Origin: Longimicrobiales bacterium | GTDB lineage: Bacteria; Gemmatimonadota; Gemmatimonadetes; Longimicrobiales; Gaopeijiaceae | Assembly: GCA_958295645.1 (NCBI GenBank) | Contig: OY282361.1 | Span: 452,927-516,926, forward strand | DNA length: 64,000 nucleotides | Direction of reading: 5' to 3' | Shown: in pieces, positions 31,135 to 39,427 of the stretch | Layout: each line of letters starts with the position of its first letter | Position numbering within the stretch: position 1 is the stretch's first letter | Made by a program: the position numbers and the translations under genes | Notes under the pieces: generated by a model | Database searches by the model: none | What the model saw: only the letters and a program-made list of their open reading frames with translations | What the model was told of the DNA's origin: nothing

Positions 31135-33051
31135 CTAGAGATCGAGGAGGCGAACGACGACGACGCGAGATCGCCTCAAGCCGGTCGCCGGGTCGGTGAC
31201 GTCGAGAACGAGCCGCAGGATGCCCGGAGTCTCGTTTCGCAGATCCAGGTCAAGGAAGTGCTTGGTTGCGGAACCCGTCGTTTCCACGCTCACGCTCACC
31301 GTTGCCCTGCCCTCGCGTTCCTCTTCTGCGGGCGGAAACGGGAATGTTTGGTCGTGCCCGAAGAACCTCTCGTCGGACGGAACGACCTGCAGGCGGACGT
31401 CGTACGTCTTGGATTGCTGTGCAGGCGTGCCGGCGGGGCGATAGGTCTCGAAGTAGATGCGAAGAAGATCGTTTCGCCAGAAGCGCGTAGCGGGCAACAA
31501 CGGTACGGGCGAGGCCTCCGGGCGTAACGCCGCCTGCTGCGCAATGCCGACAACCGGGTCGCTGACCTCGAAGCTCGTGGAATCGAACACTAGCGGGGAG
31601 TCCACGACGAAGTGACGGCGCCCTGGGAAGGGCGGGGTCCTTGCGGCGGCGCGGCGCTGGGTGTCCATGTCGTGCCTGGCGGCGACGGAGAGATGGCGGA
31701 CGTGCGGCTCGTGCCGGAGCACGAGAGTAGCGAGCTGACCCTCGGAATCCAACGGCTGCATGGCGGCTCGTTGAATCTCGTCGAGCAGGTGATCTCGAAC
31801 GATGACGGTGTGATGCGGGACGTAGTCGGCCAGCGCCAAGTCGGCGGGCAGCTTCCCGTCGGTCATTTCGGGCGTCCACAAGGGAGAGGAGACGGCCAAC
31901 ACGAGGATGCGCGGCTTGCCGTCTTGGACGACTCGTGCGACCTGCGCCGAAATGGCGCTCTTGGGCGCGTCGTCGATCTCCGACCAGGCGAGAGGCTTCG
32001 GTTGCTTCGCACGCCGGACGTCGTCGTCGATATGCCTCAACGAGGCAGCTTCGAGATAGCCCTCGTTGGGGCGGCCGCCTCGCTGGTTCCAGATTGCCTC
32101 CAACTGCGACAAGCGAAGCCCGAACGGCCCGCCCGCACGCGCCAATTCCGTGTAGTAGAAGAGCTCCAAGTAGTACTGCGCCCTGATGCCCGTTGCGATG
32201 CGGGACCCAGGACCAAACCGGGAACCGGACGGCAGGATGTCGTGAGGCCCCGCCACGCGTCGAAACGGCCCCGTTCCCTCCTCGTTTCCAAACATGAAGT
32301 ACGTGAACTCGCGATCGTTCAGCGTTGTGTACCGCCAAATCTCGTATTGCGGCTCGACATCCCACCGGAACAGGTCGTCTCTTGAGACGCCTCGCCATTC
32401 GGCTTCTGCGCTGCTGATCTTCATGTGGCCTGCCGTGACCTGGGCGGGTGGCCCATACTTCACGTACAACGTGCCACGATCGTCGGTGCCGAACGGCGAA
32501 CTGCGGTTGTAGACGTGGTTTTCCCGCGCATAGGCGATGCGCGACCAATGCTCGAGAAGCCGTTCGTTCTCGGGCGTGGTGGGCGTGGGATCCCGTTCGA
32601 TCCAGAACTGCTTGATCGCGAGCGCCAAGGATACGGGGTCTGCGCGGCCAGCGGCGCTCCAAGCATCGCTCGTGACGGAATCCGCCAGCGCGAAGGTACG
32701 CCGTCCCTCGGCAAGAATCTCGCGGCGAGCGTCGTCGTTGGGCGTGAGGCCGGAAAAGCCCCAGTAGAACATGAGGCTGGCCATTTCCTTGTAGCGGTCG
32801 ATCTCGTGCTCGGCGACAGAAGCGATGAACGCCGTGGCGATGCGGGGATCTTCGGCGCCGACCGCCGTGAGACTGTCCCGAAGTTCGATCCAAAGGTCGA
32901 GCGCGCCCACGATGTCGCCGGCTTCCAGGAGCACGCGCCCTCGATCGAACGGGTCGTCGGCGGGCACGGCAACCCTCGCCGCTGCAGTTCGGTTCGCAAC
33001 GCCAGCGATCATCGCCATGGACAGGAAAGCAACTACACGGAATTGACGCAT
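31135..33051 (-). CDS. GWxTD domain-containing secreted protein
   Basis: 638 residues from ATG 33051, with GGGAG 7 bases upstream and a signal peptide (RQFRVVAFLSMAMIAGVA). The region of about residues 140-240 follows the GWxTD domain plan: FWIERDPTPTTPENE, a hydrophobic helix HWSRIAYARENHVY, then TDDRGTLYVKYGPP and YEIWRY. The name-giving Gly-Trp is replaced by Phe-Gly (FGTDDRG near residue 187). The C-terminal half is beta-rich and ends in RRSRVVVVRLLDL. Function of the domain is unknown; it is common in Gemmatimonadota and Acidobacteriota. The outer-membrane barrel gene lies 23 bases upstream in the same direction. Confidence 0.85.
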   Translation of the reverse strand: MRQFRVVAFLSMAMIAGVANRTAAARVAVPADDPFDRGRVLLEAGDIVGALDLWIELRDSLTAVGAEDPRIATAFIASVAEHEIDRYKEMASLMFYWGFSGLTPNDDARREILAEGRRTFALADSVTSDAWSAAGRADPVSLALAIKQFWIERDPTPTTPENERLLEHWSRIAYARENHVYNRSSPFGTDDRGTLYVKYGPPAQVTAGHMKISSAEAEWRGVSRDDLFRWDVEPQYEIWRYTTLNDREFTYFMFGNEEGTGPFRRVAGPHDILPSGSRFGPGSRIATGIRAQYYLELFYYTELARAGGPFGLRLSQLEAIWNQRGGRPNEGYLEAASLRHIDDDVRRAKQPKPLAWSEIDDAPKSAISAQVARVVQDGKPRILVLAVSSPLWTPEMTDGKLPADLALADYVPHHTVIVRDHLLDEIQRAAMQPLDSEGQLATLVLRHEPHVRHLSVAARHDMDTQRRAAARTPPFPGRRHFVVDSPLVFDSTSFEVSDPVVGIAQQAALRPEASPVPLLPATRFWRNDLLRIYFETYRPAGTPAQQSKTYDVRLQVVPSDERFFGHDQTFPFPPAEEEREGRATVSVSVETTGSATKHFLDLDLRNETPGILRLVLDVTDPATGLRRSRVVVVRLLDL

Positions 33052-33074
33052 GCTCGTCTCCCAGTATCGATAAG

Positions 33075-33947
33075 TCAGAACACGTTGATGCCTGCCGATG
33101 CTTCGATGCGGACGTTCGCGTACCAGTTGCCGTTGACCCGTTGCGTGCCTCCGCTGTACGGACCCACGTCGCCGCTCAAAGTCAGCTCGGAGACGTAGCG
33201 ACCCGTCTTGAGCCGCCCCCCGAGGGTTGCCCGAAAGACGACGTGGCTGCCGCTCTCCCGGAAGATGTCCACAATCGACCTGCACACGGACCGATGGTCG
33301 TTGCTGGTTCGAGTCGTGCAGTCGGGCACCGCCAAAGCGTACTGCCGCAGCCCGACGCCGCCGCTCACAAGCGGGCGAATCCGCCATTCGGGGTTGCCTC
33401 GGTACGCCCGTAGCTGAACCGTGATCGCGCGAATCGTCGCCGAAGCCGTCTCTGGTTCGCAAAGCGGGCCGCCGCCAAGCACCTCGCAAACGCCCAGGCG
33501 GCCGCTGGCTTCGGCGCCGACGGTCGTCTCGAAGCCGAGACGAAGCCCGAGATCGCGATCCGAGAAATCAATGTCGGCTCCGCCGCCCACGACCAACGAG
33601 GCGCCCATGTCGGCGACCGTGTTCGCGAGCGGAATCTCGACCAAGTTCGACGGCGCCGTCGCCATCCGGCCGCTTGGCATCTGGTAGCCGGCCTGCACCC
33701 ACGCCGTAGCCGTCCACGAGCGCACGGAATCTTCCTGGGCAACGCCGGACTGTGAAGAGAGCAGAACCGCGGCTGCTCCCGTCACACCCAGGATCGCCGG
33801 TCTCGCCGGATGGCGTCCCCGGACCGCCTGGCCTCCTCGCCAACTGAACCGGCGGGGGCCGAGCAAGGTCGCAATCGCCGAGGGCTCTTGGCGACGCCGG
33901 GGTGGTTGTGCGAGGCCGACCATCTCTCTCCTGCGCGGAAGTGCCAT
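33075..33947 (-). CDS. Outer-membrane beta-barrel protein, family unknown
   Basis: 290 residues from ATG 33947 (AAGGA 9 bases upstream); ATG 33923, with AGGAG 4 bases upstream, is an equal alternative. A late hydrophobic leader (ILGVTGAAAVLLSSQSGVAQ) would be cleaved near AQ, leaving a long basic n-region, so the true start may be further inside. The rest alternates polar and apolar residues in short strands with Gly turns (RLGFETTVGAEASG, FRATLGGRLKTGRY) and ends ANVRIEASAGINVF, typical of a small barrel with an aromatic last residue. Two Cys pairs may form loop disulfides. It is probably cotranscribed with the GWxTD gene. Confidence 0.75.
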   Translation of the reverse strand: MALPRRREMVGLAQPPRRRQEPSAIATLLGPRRFSWRGGQAVRGRHPARPAILGVTGAAAVLLSSQSGVAQEDSVRSWTATAWVQAGYQMPSGRMATAPSNLVEIPLANTVADMGASLVVGGGADIDFSDRDLGLRLGFETTVGAEASGRLGVCEVLGGGPLCEPETASATIRAITVQLRAYRGNPEWRIRPLVSGGVGLRQYALAVPDCTTRTSNDHRSVCRSIVDIFRESGSHVVFRATLGGRLKTGRYVSELTLSGDVGPYSGGTQRVNGNWYANVRIEASAGINVF

Positions 33948-34409
33948 GAGTCCGGTTCCTTTTCGGGTGAAACGATAGAGGTTGGACGTGGGCCGGGTCG
34001 TCTCCAGTTCCTGCCGCGGAGGCCGTCGCGCTCTGGTCCCGGGCGGGAAGGTCGCGACTACGCGGGTCACGGCTTGCCCAATTCACTCTCGTGCGAGTGT
34101 CGCCTGCGCCCCGCTTGAGGAGTGGTCGACGCCATCTAACCTTTAACGTTTCCGCGCTCGCGTTTCAACCCTGGCGCATGGAGGCTGGCGACGGGCGACG
34201 CCAAAGGGCTTGATGTGAAGACGTGCGCACGAGCGGTGCGGAAGATGCGCTGGGACGCGTTCGACGGCCTCCCATCGTCGTCCAGTGGGGCTCGGATTGG
34301 CGCCGCGGCCTTGACAAGGAGCGCCCGCGAAGGGAAGAATGGCCCTGTGGGCATCAACGGATTGGTTCGGCATCGCGTTGCCGGACCGTACATGGCGAAA
34401 GGGCGGCGG
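33948..34409. other. Divergent intergenic region, no gene assigned
   Basis: 462 bases between the barrel gene and the FG-GAP/LVIVD gene. It should carry both promoters, but no convincing -35/-10 pair was found. The frame of the downstream gene stays open back to 34215 without signal-peptide or family features, so an N-terminal extension cannot be excluded. Composition is intermediate. Confidence 0.5.
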
Positions 34410-36974
34410 ATGACGACTGGCGTGGAGAGAACGGCGCGGAGCGGGGGGCGTTGGGGCGGGCAGGATCGTCGGGGTGCGCGGCGGATTGGGCGTGTGGGCC
34501 GGGCCTGGGCTGCGAGGCGGGGTTGGGGCGGCCGAGCGACGCCGAGAAGCGTTGCGGGACGGCTGGCGACCGGCAAGCGGTTGGCCGCGCTGGGCGCGCT
34601 CGCGCTCGTGCTTGCGGCGGCCGCGGCGCCGGCGGAGGCGCAACAGTACGGAGGCGCGCTTGCCGTGAGCGGCGAACAGGTGCTGATCGGGGAGTCCGGC
34701 AACGTTACGCTGCCCGGCATCGTGTACGTGTACGGGCAGGAGGACGGCGGCTGGCGCGAGACCGCAAGGCTCATGGCCTCTCCTGCGGTGGCGTCGCCGG
34801 ACCAGTTCGGACGGGCGCTTGCGGCGGACGGCGGGCTGGTCGTCGTGGGGTCGCCGGGATGGGACGGCGGGCGGGGGGCCGCGATGTTGTTCGAGATGGG
34901 CGCGGGCGGCTGGAGCGAGATTGGGCGGCTGGCGCCGGAAGGGCGCGGGGTGGAATCGGCGGAGTCGGGCTTCGGATCGGCCGTGGCGGTGAGCGAAGGA
35001 GTGATCTTGGTCTCGGCGCCGGGCGAGGACGACGGAGCGGGGGCGCTGTACGTCTTCGTTCGCGGGCCAGACGGGCGTTGGGGGCAGAGGAGCCGGGTCG
35101 TGCAGCCCCGAGAGGACGGGGAGGAGGAGCGGGTCGCGTTCGGCGCGGTGGTCGCGGTACGCGGCGCGGCGGCCTTGGTCGCCACGCGGGCCGTCGGCGG
35201 CCGTCGCGAGGAGCCGTTGCGGCCGGCCAGGGTCTATGCGTTCTCGGTCGACGCGGGCACGGGGCAGTTGGCGTTCGAGGCGGAGCTCGAGGCGCCGGGC
35301 GGGCTTGGCGAACGACCGGGCTTCGGGGCCTCGCTCGCGGTGAGCGGCGGCGAGGCGGTTGTGGGCGCTCCGGGCGCGGGCATCGTGCTCCGGTTTCGGC
35401 GGAATGCCGAGACGGGCGAGTGGGCGCCGAGCGGGAGGCTGGTGGGGTTCGACTTGGCGGAGGGAGAGAGAGCGCGGTTCGGCGCGGCGGTCGCGCTTGA
35501 GGGGTCGGAGGCCTGGGTCGGCGCACCTGGAGGCCGGTCGGATTCGGGCGCCGTCTATCGGTTCGCCAAGGACGAGAGCGGCGCCTGGGCGCTGTCGGTG
35601 CGCGTGGACGAACCTGGTTTGTCCGAGCGGGCGGCGTTTGGGGCCGCGGTGGCGGTGGCGGGAGATGTCGCGGTGGTTGGCGCGGGCGGGGTCGACAGCC
35701 GGGCGGGCGGCGCTGTCGCGCTGTCGCGGGGCTGGGGAGACGACTGGACCGGGGGCGGGCTGCTGGTCGGGGACCACCGCAGTCCTCCGGCCATCCTGGG
35801 CTTGGACGAGGAGATGCCCTGCGAGGAGAACATGGTCGGCCACTTCCCCTGCGACAACGTCGCGGTGCTTTCCTTCCTGCCGATCAAGGACATGGGGGGC
35901 GCCAGGGGCGCGCGGTTGAACGACGTCTGGGGATGGACCGACCCGGAGTCGGGCCGCGAGATCGCGATCGTGGGCCGGACGGACGGTGCGGCCTTCGTGG
36001 ACCTGACCGACCCGCGCAACCCGGTGATGCTCGGCGATCTTCCCAAGACCCCGGGTTCGCAATCCAGCGTGTGGCGCGACATGAAGGTCTTCCGCGACCA
36101 CGTCTACGTCGTGGCCGACGGGGCGGGCGAGCATGGCGTCCAGGTCTTCGACCTCCGCCGGCTGCGCGAGGAGGCCGGGCCGGATGTGGTGTTCGAGCCC
36201 GACTTCACGTACGACGGCATTCACAGCGCACACAACATCGTCCTGAACGAGCAAACGGGCTTCGCCTATGTCGTCGGGAGCAGCGGCGGAGGCACGACCT
36301 GCGGGGGTGGCCTTCACATGCTCGCCTTGGACGATCCCGGGCGCCCGGACTTCGCGGGGTGCTTCTTCGACACGTCCACGGGGCGGCGGCGCACGGGGTA
36401 CTCTCACGACGCGCAGTGCGTCGTCTATCACGGGCCCGACGTGGAGCACCAGGGCAAGGAGCTTTGCTTCGGCTCGAACGAAACCAGGCTCAGCGTGGCC
36501 GACGTGACCGACAAGGACGACCCGAAGGCGATTGCGGCAGCGGACTACCCGAATTCGGCGTACGCGCACCAGGGATGGCTCACCGACGATCACCGGTTCT
36601 TCTACATGAACGATGAAGGCGACGAACCCCAAGGACTCGTCGAGGGAACCCGGACGCTGATATGGGACTTGGCGGATCTGGATACCCCTGTGCTGGCCGC
36701 CGAATACATCGCCGAGACGCCGGACACGGACCACAACTTGTACATCTTGGGCGACTTGATGTACCAGTCGAACTACGGCGCCGGCCTTCGCATCCTGGAC
36801 ATCTCGAACCGCACCGAGCCAGTGGAAATCGCGTACTTCGACAACAGTCCGTACGGAAGCGGCGCGTCGTGGAGCAATTACCCGTACTTCGAGAGCGGCG
36901 TGGTCGTCGTGACCAGTACGGGCGACGGATTGTTCATCGTGAGGAACACGGCCAGGAGGAACCTGATTCCGTGA
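34410..36974 (+). CDS. Secreted FG-GAP / LVIVD-repeat (choice-of-anchor B type) protein
   Basis: 854 residues from ATG 34410, picked for GAAAGGG 6 bases upstream; ATG 34392 and 34215 are in-frame alternatives. A long Arg/Gly-rich n-region precedes a hydrophobic core (AALGALALVLAAAAAPAEAQ). About residues 80-420 hold six or seven FG-GAP-like blades with recurring FGAAVAV, VGAPG and VYVF elements (integrin-type beta-propeller). From about 450 to the end a second propeller of LVIVD type follows: GRTDGAAFVDLTDPRNPV, DHVYVVADGAGEHGVQVFD, GLRILDISNRTEPVEIAYFD. The protein is probably extracellular or surface-bound, with metal-binding or adhesive blades; no catalytic motif seen. Very GC-rich in contrast to the upstream 8 kb. 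Confidence 0.87.
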   Translation: MTTGVERTARSGGRWGGQDRRGARRIGRVGRAWAARRGWGGRATPRSVAGRLATGKRLAALGALALVLAAAAAPAEAQQYGGALAVSGEQVLIGESGNVTLPGIVYVYGQEDGGWRETARLMASPAVASPDQFGRALAADGGLVVVGSPGWDGGRGAAMLFEMGAGGWSEIGRLAPEGRGVESAESGFGSAVAVSEGVILVSAPGEDDGAGALYVFVRGPDGRWGQRSRVVQPREDGEEERVAFGAVVAVRGAAALVATRAVGGRREEPLRPARVYAFSVDAGTGQLAFEAELEAPGGLGERPGFGASLAVSGGEAVVGAPGAGIVLRFRRNAETGEWAPSGRLVGFDLAEGERARFGAAVALEGSEAWVGAPGGRSDSGAVYRFAKDESGAWALSVRVDEPGLSERAAFGAAVAVAGDVAVVGAGGVDSRAGGAVALSRGWGDDWTGGGLLVGDHRSPPAILGLDEEMPCEENMVGHFPCDNVAVLSFLPIKDMGGARGARLNDVWGWTDPESGREIAIVGRTDGAAFVDLTDPRNPVMLGDLPKTPGSQSSVWRDMKVFRDHVYVVADGAGEHGVQVFDLRRLREEAGPDVVFEPDFTYDGIHSAHNIVLNEQTGFAYVVGSSGGGTTCGGGLHMLALDDPGRPDFAGCFFDTSTGRRRTGYSHDAQCVVYHGPDVEHQGKELCFGSNETRLSVADVTDKDDPKAIAAADYPNSAYAHQGWLTDDHRFFYMNDEGDEPQGLVEGTRTLIWDLADLDTPVLAAEYIAETPDTDHNLYILGDLMYQSNYGAGLRILDISNRTEPVEIAYFDNSPYGSGASWSNYPYFESGVVVVTSTGDGLFIVRNTARRNLIP

Positions 36975-37041
36975 CTGCCTGCGGCCCGCTTTGGGACAGG
37001 CGGGCGGCCGCATTGTCCCCGTTGCCGGAGATTGCAAGCAC

Positions 37042-38808
37042 GTGACCCCGGACGCGTGGGTCACGCTGGCCGTGATCGTGGTGGCGGTCGCGGTGCTGGT
37101 GCGCGACTGGGTCTCGCCGCCGGCCACGTTCATTGCCGCGGTCGTGGTGTTGCTGGTAGCCGGCGTTGTGACGCCGGAGCAGGCGTTCAAAGGCTTCTCC
37201 AACCCGGCGCCGGTCACGGTTGCGGCCTTGTACGTGCTGGCGCGCGCGGTCGAGAGGAGCGGGGCGCTGCAGCCGCTTGTGCACGCCACGCTGGGCGGCG
37301 GCGGGAGCCTGCGCTGGTCGCTGGCCCGGCTCACCACGCCGGTGGCCGCGGCTTCGGCGTTTTTCAACAACACTCCGATCATCGCAATGCTGACGCCCCA
37401 GATCCGCGAGTGGGCGGATCGGCGCGGACACTCGGCTTCGCGTTATCTGATGCCGGTGTCCTTCGCGGCCATTCTGGGCGGCATGACGACCCTCATCGGC
37501 ACCTCGACCAATCTTGTCGTGTCGGGGCTGTTGCAGGCGCAGGGGCAGGCTCCGTTCACGATGTTCGAGTTGACGCCGATCGCCTTGCCGGTGGCGGCCA
37601 TGGGGTTGCTCCTGACCATTGGACTGTCTCCCAAGTTGCTGCCGGATCGCCTGTCGCCGCGGCGGGAAGCGCGCACGGGGGACCGCAACTTCACGGTGCG
37701 GATGCGGATCGTGGCCGACGGCCCGCTGGACGGCAAGACGGTCGCAGAGGGAGGCTTCACCGAGACGGGCGTTCCGTCGGTCATGGAGATCGAGCGAGGC
37801 GGAGAGTGGCTCTCCGAACATTCTCCAGCCACGGCGTTGCGCGGCGAAGACTTGGTGACGTTTGCTGGGCGGCGCATGGAGGACGTGCGGCAGCTGCACG
37901 AGCGGCCGGGTCTGGTGTCGGCCCAGGAGCCGCACTTTCCGAGCGAGTTCGGGAGCCCCGACCAGGAGTTCTTCGAGGCGGTGGTCGCGCAGGGCTCGCC
38001 GCTGGTTGGACGGACGCTGGCGGACACCCGGTTCTCGTCCTACTACCAGGCCGTCGTGCTGGCGATTCACCGGGCCGGAGAACTCGTTCGCGGCAAGTTG
38101 GCCCACACGCCCTTGAGGCCCGGGGACACGTTGCTCCTCATCGCCGACCAGGGCTTCGGCGACCGGTGGCGCGACCGGGCCGACTTCGTGCTCGCAGCCC
38201 GAATGGACGCTCCGTCTCCCCGGACGAGCCGCAAGGCGGGGCTCGTGCTGGCCATCGCGGGGGCGATCGTCGTGGGGGCGGGCCTGGGCGTGTTGCCGAT
38301 CCTGCACTTGTCGCTGATCGGCGCCCTGGCCGTCGTTGGCATCGGGGTGCTGCGGCCTGGCGAGGCGAAGGACGCCATCGACTTCGACGTGATCGTCGTG
38401 ATCGGGGCGGCCTTCGGTCTGGCGGCGGCGGTCGAGAGCTCGGGGCTCGGGCACGCGGGAGCCAACTTGGTTGCGGAGGGCTTCGGCCGTTTTGGTCCCC
38501 AGGGCGCGCTGGCGGGCATCGTGCTGGCGACGGTGGCGCTGAGCTCGGTGATCACCAACAACGCCGCGGCCGCCTTGGTGCTGCCCATCGCTCTGTCCAC
38601 CGCCGGGGACTTCGGCATCGATCCGCGCACGGCCGCCGTGGCCGTGGCGCTCGCGGCCTCGGCGTCATTCCTGACCCCCGTCAGCTACCAGACCAACCTC
38701 ATGGTCTACGGCCCTGGAGGCTACCACTTCGGGGACTACCTGCGCCTGGGGACGCCTCTTGTGATCGCGGTGCTGGTGGTGATCATTTCGGCCACGGTCT
38801 CGCTGTAG
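37042..38808 (+). CDS. SLC13-family (DASS-type) permease with RCK-C/TrkA-C domains
   Basis: 588 residues from GTG 37042 (GGAG 11 bases upstream), where the first transmembrane helix starts (DAWVTLAVIVVAVAVLV). The TTG at 36991 would add a non-conserved tail. Two half-transporters carry the family signatures: ASAFFNNTPIIAMLTP and GGMTTLIGTSTNLVVSG in the first half, SSVITNNAAAALVLPIAL and FLTPVSYQTNLMVYGPGGY in the second. Between them lies a soluble segment (about 210-395) with two TrkA-C-like domains (DGPLDGKTVAEGG, GSPLVGRTLADTRF). Such proteins move dicarboxylates, sulfate or similar anions with sodium or protons; the substrate is unknown. Convergent with the selenoprotein gene. Confidence 0.9.
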   Translation: MTPDAWVTLAVIVVAVAVLVRDWVSPPATFIAAVVVLLVAGVVTPEQAFKGFSNPAPVTVAALYVLARAVERSGALQPLVHATLGGGGSLRWSLARLTTPVAAASAFFNNTPIIAMLTPQIREWADRRGHSASRYLMPVSFAAILGGMTTLIGTSTNLVVSGLLQAQGQAPFTMFELTPIALPVAAMGLLLTIGLSPKLLPDRLSPRREARTGDRNFTVRMRIVADGPLDGKTVAEGGFTETGVPSVMEIERGGEWLSEHSPATALRGEDLVTFAGRRMEDVRQLHERPGLVSAQEPHFPSEFGSPDQEFFEAVVAQGSPLVGRTLADTRFSSYYQAVVLAIHRAGELVRGKLAHTPLRPGDTLLLIADQGFGDRWRDRADFVLAARMDAPSPRTSRKAGLVLAIAGAIVVGAGLGVLPILHLSLIGALAVVGIGVLRPGEAKDAIDFDVIVVIGAAFGLAAAVESSGLGHAGANLVAEGFGRFGPQGALAGIVLATVALSSVITNNAAAALVLPIALSTAGDFGIDPRTAAVAVALAASASFLTPVSYQTNLMVYGPGGYHFGDYLRLGTPLVIAVLVVIISATVSL

Positions 38809-38857
38809 CGGCGGGTCGCCCGGCTTTGGGGGCGGCGCGGCGGTTGCCGGGATCGGT

Positions 38858-38889
38858 CGGCGGGCCTGCGTCGGCGCGGCGGCCCGCCG
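38858..38889. terminator. GC-rich hairpin between convergent genes, possible bidirectional terminator
   Basis: CGGCGGGCC (38858-38866) pairs with GGCCCGCCG (38881-38889) across a 14-base loop. It sits in the 88-base gap between the permease stop and the selenoprotein stop. No T tract is present on either side, so termination would have to be weak or Rho-assisted. Confidence 0.35.
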
Positions 38890-38896
38890 GGACCGC

Positions 38897-39427
38897 TCAG
38901 CGAGCCCGGGTCAGCGCGGCCAGGACCGGAGCGACGGCGTTGCGGGCGAGTTCTCGGAGTTCCGCGGCGGTTCGGTTCTGGACGGGGTGCGCCACCCAGG
39001 CGATGGCGGGCTCGAAGCCCAGCGCCCGGGCTTGGTGCTGGGCGGCGTCGCGGAAGCGGTCGGTTGCGACCAGCACGCCGGGGACGCCCCTGTCGTCCAA
39101 CGCTTTGATGTCATGCAGACCGCATGATGTGCACGACCCTCAATCGGCGAGTCCCTCCACGACCACGTCGGCGTGCTCGGCGATGTCGCCGAGAATGGCC
39201 GGAGTCGCGGGCTTGGCGTTGGTGGGCTTGGCGAAGCGGCGCGTGCGAACGTCCTGGTCGTGGAGCGCGCGCTCCAGGTAGTCGAGGAACTCGCCGGCGC
39301 GGGATTTTCCGATGTCGAAGAGCGCGACCGTCTTGTCGTCCAGAGTAGCGGGAGCGGCAAGGCGGGCGCGGGTCGCGGGCGCCGCCTCGTGGGTCGGGTC
39401 GTGGAGCATGACGGGAACGTGGGTCAT
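38897..39427 (-). CDS. UGSC-type selenoprotein (in-frame UGA read as selenocysteine 96)
   Basis: 176 residues from ATG 39427 if the TGA at complement 39140-39142 is decoded as Sec. The frame continues without interruption on both sides: EGLAD-U-GSCTSCGLHD, then GVPGVLVATDRF and WVAHPVQNRTAAEL up to TGA at 38897. This matches the UGSC-motif (seleno)protein family known from marine metagenome selenoproteome surveys. Sec96, Cys99 and Cys102 form a redox-like cluster. A bacterial SECIS-like hairpin follows the UGA (separate entry). The start overlaps the stop of the thioredoxin-like upstream gene (ATGA), so they form an operon. Biochemical role of the family is not established; thiol or selenol redox chemistry is inferred. 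Without recoding, a 95-residue truncated product would be predicted. Confidence 0.88.
39111..39139 (-). promoter_or_regulatory. SECIS element (selenocysteine insertion hairpin)
   Basis: Directly after the UGA come 18 bases, then an apical GGTCT loop (39117-39121, minus strand). It is closed by a perfect 6-bp stem, TCATGC (39122-39127) with GCATGA (39111-39116). An overlapping alternative stem GTCGTGCA/TGCATGAC also exists. The GGUCU loop and the 18-base distance match the E. coli fdhF SECIS as I recall it, which is bound by SelB. Confidence 0.85.

Noticed and set aside
38897..39427. Reading the UGA at 39140-39142 as a nonsense mutation that breaks the gene
   Set aside because: The downstream frame keeps family-typical sequence to a normal stop, the UGA is at the Sec position of the UGSC motif, and a SECIS hairpin follows at the correct distance.
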